From: Clostridiaceae bacterium
Lineage (GTDB): Bacteria; Bacillota; Clostridia; Saccharofermentanales; DTU023
Length of the DNA: 6,240 bases
Reading direction: 5' to 3'
Assembly: GCA_012800135.1 (NCBI GenBank)
Contig: JAAZJV010000199.1
Span: forward strand, 1 to 6,240
Part shown: one piece after another, positions 1 through 6,240 of the stretch
Layout: the number at the start of each line of letters is the position of its first letter
Numbering within the stretch: position 1 is the stretch's first letter
The notes under the pieces: generated by a model
The model's input: only the letters and a program-made list of their open reading frames with translations
The model's database searches: none
Told to the model about the DNA's origin: nothing
Made by a program: the position numbers and the translations under genes

Positions 1-792
1 AACCTTCTGCACCTTGATCCCGACGAGCGCGTCCGCACTTTCTTGCGGGCGGATACGCCAAAAGACGGCGATTATCTTGTTATCGCGACACGCCAAGGCA
101 TGGTGAAGAAAACGGAGCTTTCGGAATACTCCAACATATACAGGAACGGACTGATCGCGATCAATTTGCGCGAGGACGACCGCCTGACAAATGTCAGAAT
201 CGCCGACGATCACCATGATATCATCCTCGTCACACGCAACGGCATGTCGATCCGTTTCCCCGAGTCGAGCATCCGTCCGACCGGCCGCAACACTATGGGT
301 GTTCGCGGAATTCGTCTCGACGATGATGACGAAGTCATCGGCATGATCACGACCGATCATGACGATTCGCTGCTTGTCGTGACTGAAAACGGCTACGGTA
401 AACGCTCCAGACTTGAGGATTATCGTCCTCAGAACCGGTCAGGCAAGGGCCTCATCACGTATAAGGTTACGAAGAAAACCGGAAAGCTTGTTGGCGCCGC
501 ACAAGTCAATGACGAAAGCGAAATCCTCATTATCAACGATCAGGGCATCATCATTCGAATACCGGCAAGCGAGATTCCCATTCAGGGGCGGAACACCTCC
601 GGTGTTACTCTCATGCGCAGTCGTGACGGCAAGGTCGTCGATATGTCGATCGTGATCGACGAAGAAGACGACATCGAATATGACGAGAATCCTGATCAGG
701 AAGCCGACATTGACGACACCGATTCGTCTTTCTATGATGATAGTCCGTCCGAAAATGAGATGGATCAGTCCGCGTACGACGACGAGCTATAA
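1..792 (+). CDS. gyrA: DNA gyrase subunit A, C-terminal part (5' end outside window)
   Basis: GyrA is the breakage-reunion subunit of gyrase (A2B2), which introduces negative supercoils in the cytoplasm. The frame is open from base 1 and gives 263 residues up to the TAA at 790-792. The TTG at 43 is internal: the frame upstream of it reads NLLHLDPDERV, typical of the GyrA C-terminal domain. What remains is most of the DNA-wrapping beta-pinwheel. Degenerate blade motifs recur about every 50 residues: YRNG (from nt 139), GRNTMG (283), NRSGKG (433) and GRNTSG (586). The canonical GyrA box (QRRGGKG) would lie upstream of the window. After the last blade, the final 43 residues (661-789) hold 21 Asp/Glu and no Lys, Arg or His. 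ParC is the main alternative, but the blade pattern and strong resemblance to Bacillota GyrA favour GyrA. The catalytic Tyr lies outside the window. Confidence 0.95.
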   Translation, partial: NLLHLDPDERVRTFLRADTPKDGDYLVIATRQGMVKKTELSEYSNIYRNGLIAINLREDDRLTNVRIADDHHDIILVTRNGMSIRFPESSIRPTGRNTMGVRGIRLDDDDEVIGMITTDHDDSLLVVTENGYGKRSRLEDYRPQNRSGKGLITYKVTKKTGKLVGAAQVNDESEILIINDQGIIIRIPASEIPIQGRNTSGVTLMRSRDGKVVDMSIVIDEEDDIEYDENPDQEADIDDTDSSFYDDSPSENEMDQSAYDDEL

Positions 793-797
793 GGATA

Positions 798-823
798 ATA
801 TTGATCAAGGTTTGATCTAATAT
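798..823 (+). terminator. Hairpin just after the gyrA stop (possible weak terminator or 3' stabiliser)
   Basis: The arms 798-808 (ATATTGATCAA) and 812-823 pair over 11 bp around a 3-nt loop, with one bulged T at 818. The stem begins 5 nt after the gyrA stop codon. It is AT-rich and is followed by AACTACAG, not a T-run, so it does not look like a classical intrinsic terminator. It may instead protect the 3' end of the gyrA mRNA, or be a chance palindrome. Confidence 0.35.
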
Positions 824-956
824 AACTACAGCGATGATTCGCCTTAGCCGACGTGAGCGAGCAACAGGGCGCCCCGGCCTGTACGCGTGCGCGAAGCAGT
901 GTCGTTATCATCGTGAGAAACCGTGAACGCATGAATTGAGCTCGAATAAAGTTTTT

Positions 957-962
957 GAGGAG
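957..962 (+). promoter_or_regulatory. Ribosome binding site of pepF
   Basis: GAGGAG lies 10 nt upstream of the ATG at 973. This fixes the translation start. The longer frame beginning with TTG at 955 would include this site in its coding sequence and is unlikely. The conserved-family start at ATG 1045 has no comparable site upstream. Confidence 0.75.
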
Positions 963-972
963 ATTTTTACAT

Positions 973-2829
973 ATGAACATGACATTTAATCGCTCGCACG
1001 GTCTGTTGACATCAGTGCCGCAAAAAAACGCCACCATAGCGCCGATGAAACGAAGTGACGTACCGAACGAACAAACGTGGGATCTTACGATCGTCTTCGC
1101 GGATGATGACGCATGGGAAAAATCATTTTCTGAGCTGAAAAACAAAAGAGGAGTGCTCAGCCCTTATAAAGGACAGCTCGCATCCTCCGCCGAGACGCTT
1201 TTAGAGGCGATTCAAGTGAAAGAATCAGCTGAAAAGGCATTGGGCAAACTCTTTGTGTACGCTTTTCACCGAAGCGATGAAGACACCGCTAATACTAATT
1301 ATCTTGCGATGAAAGCGCGGGTCGGCGATTTATTAGCAGAGTTGATGGGAGAAGCGGCATGGTTTGAGCCGGAAGTCGCGTCCATTCCCGAAAAGACACT
1401 CCAGCACTTCATGGAAGAGCTGCCTGCACTGCGTATATATCGTCATTTTTTTGAAAATATAAGCCGTCGGAAACCGCATCAGCTTGAGCCGAACGAAGAA
1501 ACGTTGCTTGCTCGAGCATCACAGATTTTCACGGCATCGGAAGAAACGTACGGTATACTCTGTGACGCTGACATGACGTTCAAGCCGATCAAGGACGAAA
1601 GCGGCAACAAGGTCGAATTGACACCTTCGACATACGGTGTTCTGCTGGAGAGTCGTATACGTCGCGTGAGACGTGACGCATTCCGCAACATGTACGAAAC
1701 GTTCGGCCAGTTTCGCAATACCTGTGCTTCAACGCTTTCGAATGCGATCAAGGTGAACACCTACATGAAGAATGTCAGGCACTTTGAAACGGGGCGCGAG
1801 GCGGCACTTTTTGAAAATGCTATTCCGGAATCTGTCTATGACAGTCTGATTGAGGCCGTTCACGAGCATCTAACGCTGCTGCACCGCTACGTACGACTTC
1901 GCAAACGCGTTCTGGCGGTGAGCAAACTCCACTCGTATGATCTCTATGTGTCGCTTGTCGATGACGTCGACCAGCGCTATACCTTCGACGAAGCAAAAGA
2001 GATTCTCTACAATGCGCTCGCTCCGCTTGGGAGTGATTATATTTCACTTCTCCGCCAGGCATTCGACGAACGATGGATCGATTGGGCGCCGAACATCGGA
2101 AAACGCTCAGGTGCTTACTCCGGAGGTTTTTATAATACGAACCCTTTCGTCCTGATGAGTTGGCATGGGACACTCGACAATCTCTATACGCTCGCACACG
2201 AACTCGGTCACAGCTGTCATTCCAAAATGACTCGACAGACTCAGCCCTACGTGTATGGCAATTATTCGATTTTCCTTGCCGAAATCGCGTCTACCTGCAA
2301 TGAAGTTCTCCTCACAGCTTATTTGCTTGATCACGCTGAGGACGATAAAGTCAAGGCTTATGTGCTCAATCATTTCCTTGACGGATTTAAGGGAACGGTT
2401 TTCCGTCAGACGCAATTTGCAGAATTCGAGCATCTCATCCATCAGGCAGACGAGAAAGGTGTCGCGCTCACAGCCGAATACCTCTCCGAACAATATGCCG
2501 AACTCAATAAAAAATACTACGGCAAAAGTTTGTCTGCCGATCCTGAAATAGCACTCGAGTGGGCGCGTATTCCGCACTTCTACTATAATTACTACGTATT
2601 CCAATACGCGACTGGTTACGCCGCGGCGACCGCCCTAGCGGATGCTATACTCACTGAAGGGCAGGGTGCCGTCGATCGTTACCTTGAGTTCCTTTCCTCC
2701 GGTTCCTCGGACTGGCCGATCGACACGTTAAAGCGTGCCGGCGTAGACATGACGAAAAAAGAGACCCTCATCCGTGCGCTTGATGTTTTCGAACGCCAGC
2801 TGAGTGCCATGGAGAATCTGATCGGATAA
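973..2829 (+). CDS. pepF: Oligoendopeptidase F (M3 family zinc metallopeptidase)
   Basis: The product has 618 residues and no signal peptide. PepF enzymes are cytoplasmic zinc peptidases that cut short oligopeptides, in peptide nutrition and turnover. The zinc motif is HELGH at residues 409-413: H409 and H413 are ligands and E410 is the general base. The third ligand is most likely E437 in FLAEIAS, 24 residues on, as in the M3 family. Near the C-terminus, H535-F-Y-Y-N-Y-Y is the family's His/Tyr-rich substrate-binding segment. The recognisable PepF N-terminus (MKRSDVP, then TWDLT) begins at residue 25, nt 1045. The 24 residues before it are hydrophilic and without known domain, but the only good ribosome binding site serves ATG 973. 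From nt 1045 the protein would be 594 residues, close to the usual ~600. It follows gyrA after 180 nt, so is probably transcribed separately. Confidence 0.93.
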   Translation: MNMTFNRSHGLLTSVPQKNATIAPMKRSDVPNEQTWDLTIVFADDDAWEKSFSELKNKRGVLSPYKGQLASSAETLLEAIQVKESAEKALGKLFVYAFHRSDEDTANTNYLAMKARVGDLLAELMGEAAWFEPEVASIPEKTLQHFMEELPALRIYRHFFENISRRKPHQLEPNEETLLARASQIFTASEETYGILCDADMTFKPIKDESGNKVELTPSTYGVLLESRIRRVRRDAFRNMYETFGQFRNTCASTLSNAIKVNTYMKNVRHFETGREAALFENAIPESVYDSLIEAVHEHLTLLHRYVRLRKRVLAVSKLHSYDLYVSLVDDVDQRYTFDEAKEILYNALAPLGSDYISLLRQAFDERWIDWAPNIGKRSGAYSGGFYNTNPFVLMSWHGTLDNLYTLAHELGHSCHSKMTRQTQPYVYGNYSIFLAEIASTCNEVLLTAYLLDHAEDDKVKAYVLNHFLDGFKGTVFRQTQFAEFEHLIHQADEKGVALTAEYLSEQYAELNKKYYGKSLSADPEIALEWARIPHFYYNYYVFQYATGYAAATALADAILTEGQGAVDRYLEFLSSGSSDWPIDTLKRAGVDMTKKETLIRALDVFERQLSAMENLIG

Positions 2830-2959
2830 TTTGAGAGTCAAAGCTTGAATCGTTGATCATGTTACGCATGTAGGTGAAACGCCGGCGTAGTATGTGTTGG
2901 CTGTTGCAGGCGGTCCCCCACTTTCGATAACTCCTGATCACTGTGTATCGCGAGTGAAT

Positions 2960-2965
2960 AGGAAG
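2960..2965 (+). promoter_or_regulatory. Ribosome binding site of cobT
   Basis: AGGAAG (within AGGAAGAAG) lies 10 nt before the ATG at 2976, a normal spacing that supports this start. The remainder of the 146-nt gap after pepF shows no confident promoter or terminator. Confidence 0.6.
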
Positions 2966-2975
2966 AAGCATAGCT

Positions 2976-4031
2976 ATGGACTTCAAAAAAATCAACGCAG
3001 CCATTCCTCCGCGAGACGAGATGTCGGCGCAACGCGCGCGGGATCGATGGAATACTATTGCCAAACCGGTCGGCAGTTTAGGGTTACTTGAGGATGCGAT
3101 TGTTGATATCGCCGCACTGATCGGCACGATGAATGTTTGCATCGATCAACGCGCGGTCGTCGTTTTTTGTGCCGATAACGGTGTTGTCGAAGAAGGTGTT
3201 GCACAAACAGGACAGGATGTCACCGCACTTGTTGCAGGCAACATGCTCAAAGGTCAATCCGCCGTCTGTTTGATGGCGCGTACCGCGCATGCAGATGTTT
3301 TTCCCGTTGATATCGGTATGTGTTACGATGTGCCCGGCATCTGCGATTGCCGCATTCTTAAGGGGACATCGAACATAGCGAAAGGTTCTGCTATGTCTCG
3401 GGAAGACGCCGTTCGTGCGATCGAGTGCGGTATCAATATCGCTGAAAAGCTTCACGGTGAAGGTTATCGATTGCTCATTTCAGGAGAGATGGGCATCGGC
3501 AATACGACGACGTCGGGTGCTGTCGCTGCCGTTCTGCTCGGCGAGTCACCGAAAAACACTATCGGGCGCGGAGCAGGCCTTTCTAAGGAAGGGCTTTTCC
3601 GCAAACAGCGTGCGATTTCAGTGGCGATTGAAGTCAATCAACCCGACCCTAAAGACGCGATTGATGTCGTCTCGAAAATCGGAGGCCTTGACATCGCGGG
3701 GATGGCCGGCCTTTTTATTGGCGGCGCGCTGTACCGCATCCCCGTCTTGGTCGACGGCGTTATAAGCGCTACCGCTGCGCTGGTGGCAAAACGCATCTGC
3801 CCTGCAGCAACACAAGCCATTTTCGCAACACATCAATCCTCAGAGCCTTCCACAAAGAAACTCCTCGACGCCCTTGGCAAAAAGGCGTTCATTACGGCTA
3901 ACATGCGCCTTGGTGAAGGTACCGGCGCCTTGTGCGCTTTGCCGCTTCTCGATATGGCGCTGTCAGTCTATAACGGCATGGTCTCGTTCGACGATATCGG
4001 ACTTGCGCCTTACGATATTCATAACGTGTGA
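2976..4031 (+). CDS. cobT: Nicotinate-nucleotide--dimethylbenzimidazole phosphoribosyltransferase
   Basis: CobT transfers phosphoribose from nicotinate mononucleotide to a lower-ligand base such as dimethylbenzimidazole, giving the alpha-riboside phosphate used in cobamide nucleotide-loop assembly (cytoplasmic). The 351 residues match the family length of about 350. Family motifs appear in order: AKPVGSLGLLE (about 29-39), ADNGVVEEGV (67-76), EMGIGNTTTSGA (about 171-182), GRGAGLSKEG, GGLDIAGMAG, PVLVDG and HQSSEP. They end with MRLGEGTGA, whose E314 corresponds to the catalytic Glu (E317 in the Salmonella enzyme). No frameshift or missing key residue is seen. The 12-nt gap to the next gene on the same strand indicates an operon. 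No other cobamide synthesis gene (cobU, cobS, cobC) is in the window. Base specificity cannot be read from the sequence. Confidence 0.95.
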   Translation: MDFKKINAAIPPRDEMSAQRARDRWNTIAKPVGSLGLLEDAIVDIAALIGTMNVCIDQRAVVVFCADNGVVEEGVAQTGQDVTALVAGNMLKGQSAVCLMARTAHADVFPVDIGMCYDVPGICDCRILKGTSNIAKGSAMSREDAVRAIECGINIAEKLHGEGYRLLISGEMGIGNTTTSGAVAAVLLGESPKNTIGRGAGLSKEGLFRKQRAISVAIEVNQPDPKDAIDVVSKIGGLDIAGMAGLFIGGALYRIPVLVDGVISATAALVAKRICPAATQAIFATHQSSEPSTKKLLDALGKKAFITANMRLGEGTGALCALPLLDMALSVYNGMVSFDDIGLAPYDIHNV

Positions 4032-4043
4032 TTTCCTGTCTTT

Positions 4044-5087
4044 ATGAAAGTTACGTTTAACATCAGCAATTGTTCCGACGATCTTGATCGCTTTATCTCA
4101 AAGGCTGATTTTGAGGCGTATCTTCGAGGGTTTGACGGCGTGGAACTCATGTATGTTGAACCGGAAGAGTCAGATGCGGTATCTGCTCATTCATTTGTTA
4201 TTGAACCGGAACATGTCGTCGGTTTTCACATGCGATATTTCCCGAGTTGGATCGCTCTTTGGTATGGAGATTCACACGCACTCGTACAGGAGTTTGACAG
4301 TCGCGAAAATGTTGAAAGGTTTTTTGGAGGGTGCGACCGCGATGCGCTTATCCGAGTTTTTCGAGAGGATCTCAGACGCGCGCATCAGTACGGCGCGGAA
4401 TACGTTGTTTTTCACGTCTCGCAGGCATCGATCGAAGAGACATTTACGTGGCGTTATCGATACACGGACGAAGAAATCATCGACGCCTCAGCCGAGATTT
4501 TGAATGAGGTTTTTGCGAATGAAGACGGATCCATTGCGCTGTTGCTTGAAAATTTATGGCAGCCGGGATTTACATTTACATCGCCCGAGAACACGAGGCG
4601 CTTGCTGGAAAAAGTCAATTATTCCAACACCGGGCTGATGCTTGACACGGGTCATCTCATGCACACCGATACGAGCCTTGCCACGGAGGAGGAGGCGCTT
4701 CGTTATATTCACCGTCGCCTTGATGAGCACGGAGACTTAACGAAAAAAATACGCGGCATCCACCTGCATCAGTCTTTGACAGGTGCGTACAGCGAGGCCG
4801 CGATGGCGGATTCTCCCGTCATGGCGCCTACGTTTGATGGACGGATGAGCCAGATGTACACTCACGCATTCAAGGTCGATCGGCATGAGCCGTTCACATG
4901 CCCCGGTGTCGATTTGCTTATTGAGCGCATCAATCCGGAATACTTAACGTTTGAATTCATCACATCGGACAGAAAGCAGCACGCGCACTACTTAAAAATG
5001 CAGTGGGATGTGCTGGCGCCGCGTATTCTTCCGTCGGGTGTTCGTACATTGAGCGGATCAAGTGAGATCGCTGAAGAATCCGTCTAA
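4044..5087 (+). CDS. cbiR: AP endonuclease 2 superfamily TIM-barrel protein, probable cobamide-remodelling hydrolase CbiR
   Basis: The 347-residue product has no signal peptide or membrane segment. It resembles the xylose isomerase-like/AP endonuclease 2 TIM barrel. Candidate metal ligands can be placed in endonuclease IV order: H62, H124, E169, D201-x-x-H204 (in LMLDTGH), H240 (in GIHLHQS), D279-x-H281 (in KVDRHEPF) and E304 (in TFEFIT). They suggest a trinuclear, probably zinc, hydrolase site. CbiR, described from Akkermansia muciniphila, belongs to this superfamily and hydrolyses the phosphoribosyl bond in the cobamide nucleotide loop, starting lower-ligand replacement. The position 12 nt after cobT supports this function; the assignment combines fold, context and family resemblance recalled from memory. 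Alternatives are a sugar-phosphate isomerase/epimerase or an unusual DNA repair AP endonuclease. ATG 4044 keeps the first barrel strand (MKVTFNIS) but has no ribosome binding site, so translation probably depends on coupling to cobT. Confidence 0.68.
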   Translation: MKVTFNISNCSDDLDRFISKADFEAYLRGFDGVELMYVEPEESDAVSAHSFVIEPEHVVGFHMRYFPSWIALWYGDSHALVQEFDSRENVERFFGGCDRDALIRVFREDLRRAHQYGAEYVVFHVSQASIEETFTWRYRYTDEEIIDASAEILNEVFANEDGSIALLLENLWQPGFTFTSPENTRRLLEKVNYSNTGLMLDTGHLMHTDTSLATEEEALRYIHRRLDEHGDLTKKIRGIHLHQSLTGAYSEAAMADSPVMAPTFDGRMSQMYTHAFKVDRHEPFTCPGVDLLIERINPEYLTFEFITSDRKQHAHYLKMQWDVLAPRILPSGVRTLSGSSEIAEESV

Positions 5088-5110
5088 TCTCCAAGAAAGT
5101 TCATAGCTCT

Positions 5111-6240
5111 TTATTCATCGCCGAGGATAAATTCGCGGAGACGCCTGTTTTCGGCTGCATTCGTGGGAAGCGACGAGGCGGACGCATAGCGTCTGTCAAA
5201 GCCGCAGGAGGCGCGCCATTTACAGTACCGACAGGGGTCATTGGAGCCGCGCAGTGTGGGGTGCGCGGCAAAGTTTCCTTCTAAAATGTCGTCCATAGTG
5301 CGCGTCGCTCGCTTTTTCGCAAAATTGGCGACGCGATCGGCGGCATCAGGTTCGCTCCACAGTTTTTGCTGGCGCTGAAGCGTCTTAACGGCCTCCTCAA
5401 AAGATGAGTCTCGACGGTTTGTGAAGTCAGAAGTTGTTTTGGATACGGGCGTTGTAAAACCTGCAAAATAGAGTTCTTTCACATGCGTGTCGGTTCGTTC
5501 ATTTTCGAAGGCTGCCTTGTAAAGAGGAAGCTGCAAATCGGTGCCGTCATATAGACCCGACCAAGAAAAAGGTTTGCCTGTGCGTTTGTAATCGAAAAGG
5601 CGTATATCGCCTGAAGGATTCGCGTCTACGCGGTCGATCAGTCCGCGAAGGGTGAACGAATGACCGCCAGCTGTAATGGTCAGCGGTTTTTTTTCACTCT
5701 GAGGGAAATAAAACTCGAGCGCTTTCGGAAGATAACCGGAAGCTCGGTTGAAGGTGTCCATCACCAACAAAGTCGCTGCCGCATGTAAAGCAATGCGATC
5801 CCCAATTCCTGCGGCAAGCTCCGGTTGGCGATACCAACCGAATCCGGGCATTTCGGCTGCGCGATCGTAGATCTCGCGGAGGTAAGATTGCCGGAGCGCC
5901 TCGCGCCAAGCGTCCACCGCCTTTTCCGCTTTATCTTCGTCGACGGCGCGTGTCAGTGATTTGATTAGATCCGAAGCGGCTAAATCGACCATACGGTGCA
6001 GCAGCTCCCCTTGTAAGTTGGGTGCATCTTCTGCGATCGTGCGATCTCTTGCTCCGAGCACGGCGTTTGTAAAGAACGCAAACGGGCACTGATTGAAAGA
6101 TTGAAGGAGACTTATGCTGATCCCTCTCCTTTGGGTCATAGCGGCGAGGATGTAGGGTTTAGGCAGTTTAAGGACGCGCTCTTGCCGCATTTTCAGCGCA
6201 GCGTCCGACGGATCATCCGTAGCTAAGAAGATTGTGGAAG
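5111..6240 (-). CDS. PD-(D/E)XK nuclease with Fe-S cluster, AddB-like C-terminal module (N-terminal part outside window)
   Basis: The frame is open to the window edge and gives 375 residues before the TAA at 5111-5113. The Met at 6190 is not a credible start: the frame continues above it (FLATDDPSDAALK) and it has no ribosome binding site. Counting from that Met, FNQCPFAFF holds C35, GELLHRMV holds H65, GLIDRVD holds D186, FDYK holds D200 and K202, and DLQLPLY holds Q220. C320-x2-C323-x5-C329 near the end, together with C35, fits the four-cysteine [4Fe-4S] clamp of AddB/RexB-type nucleases. The D186...D200-x-K202 pattern is the PD-(D/E)XK active site. AddB partners with AddA in double-strand-break end processing for recombination. 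AddB is the likeliest identity, but the helicase-like N-terminal part is not visible, so no symbol is given. It converges on cbiR with 23 nt between stop codons. Confidence 0.85.
   Translation of the reverse strand, partial: STIFLATDDPSDAALKMRQERVLKLPKPYILAAMTQRRGISISLLQSFNQCPFAFFTNAVLGARDRTIAEDAPNLQGELLHRMVDLAASDLIKSLTRAVDEDKAEKAVDAWREALRQSYLREIYDRAAEMPGFGWYRQPELAAGIGDRIALHAAATLLVMDTFNRASGYLPKALEFYFPQSEKKPLTITAGGHSFTLRGLIDRVDANPSGDIRLFDYKRTGKPFSWSGLYDGTDLQLPLYKAAFENERTDTHVKELYFAGFTTPVSKTTSDFTNRRDSSFEEAVKTLQRQQKLWSEPDAADRVANFAKKRATRTMDDILEGNFAAHPTLRGSNDPCRYCKWRASCGFDRRYASASSLPTNAAENRRLREFILGDE

Noticed and set aside
955..972. TTG at 955 as the pepF start
   Set aside because: Its first codons are the Shine-Dalgarno sequence that serves ATG 973.
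765..1145. Open frame of 126 codons on the - strand across the gyrA-pepF gap
   Set aside because: It overlaps the end of gyrA and the start of pepF, has no recognisable motif, and no supported ribosome binding site was noted.
2107..2604. Long open frame of 165 codons on the - strand, inside pepF
   Set aside because: It is antisense to the zinc-site region of a clearly real M3 peptidase and its translation shows no recognisable domain. It is a shadow of codon bias.
2938..2957. TCACT/AGTGA inverted repeat just before the cobT ribosome binding site
   Set aside because: There are only 5 bp around a 10-nt loop; too weak to call as an operator or regulatory hairpin.
2830..2975. Full cobalamin riboswitch upstream of cobT
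   Set aside because: Only scattered core-like fragments are present. The B12 box and the upstream conserved segment are not found, and 146 nt is short for the class. It is reported as a low-interest finding only.
4044..5087. Canonical DNA repair endonuclease IV (nfo)
   Set aside because: The metal ligand pattern is shared, but the protein is longer (347 against about 285 residues), has a different loop before D-x-H, and lies beside cobT. A CbiR-type role fits better.
6188..6190. ATG on the - strand as the start of the nuclease gene
   Set aside because: The frame stays open to the window edge with plausible protein sequence, no ribosome binding site precedes this Met, and AddB-type nuclease domains are C-terminal parts of larger proteins.

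Overview
The window reads as ordinary bacterial chromosome with roughly balanced base composition. It holds four genes on the + strand (gyrA 3' end, pepF, cobT and a cbiR-like gene) and one convergent partial gene on the - strand (a PD-(D/E)XK/Fe-S nuclease of AddB type). The GyrA C-terminal domain, the PepF-type oligopeptidase, the AddB-like nuclease and the GAGGAG-type ribosome binding site together suggest a Bacillota (Firmicutes) anaerobe that uses cobamides. A Negativicutes or Clostridia member is plausible, but class-level placement is a guess.

Layout: 1-792 is the end of gyrA, with four visible blade-repeat motifs and a very acidic tail. 793-972 is a leader with a hairpin just after the gyrA stop and a strong ribosome binding site for pepF. 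973-2829 is pepF, an M3 zinc oligopeptidase with its metal site intact. 2830-2975 is a 146-nt leader with no confident promoter or riboswitch. 2976-4031 is cobT, the lower-ligand-base phosphoribosyltransferase of cobamide synthesis. 4044-5087 is a TIM-barrel protein of the AP endonuclease 2 superfamily, 12 nt after cobT. 5111-6240 (-) is the C-terminal nuclease module of a larger protein that continues past the window edge.

The most interesting part is the cobT plus TIM-barrel pair. The second protein keeps what looks like the whole endonuclease IV-type trinuclear metal site, but it is not a typical endonuclease IV and it sits directly behind a cobamide gene. The best reading is CbiR, an enzyme that removes the nucleotide loop of scavenged cobamides. 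CobT would then activate the replacement base. The pair would act as a compact cobamide-remodelling module, with CobU/CobS/CobC-type enzymes expected elsewhere in the genome. gyrA, pepF and the nuclease look like housekeeping neighbours with no evident functional link to it. I see no mobile element, CRISPR array, tRNA or rRNA.
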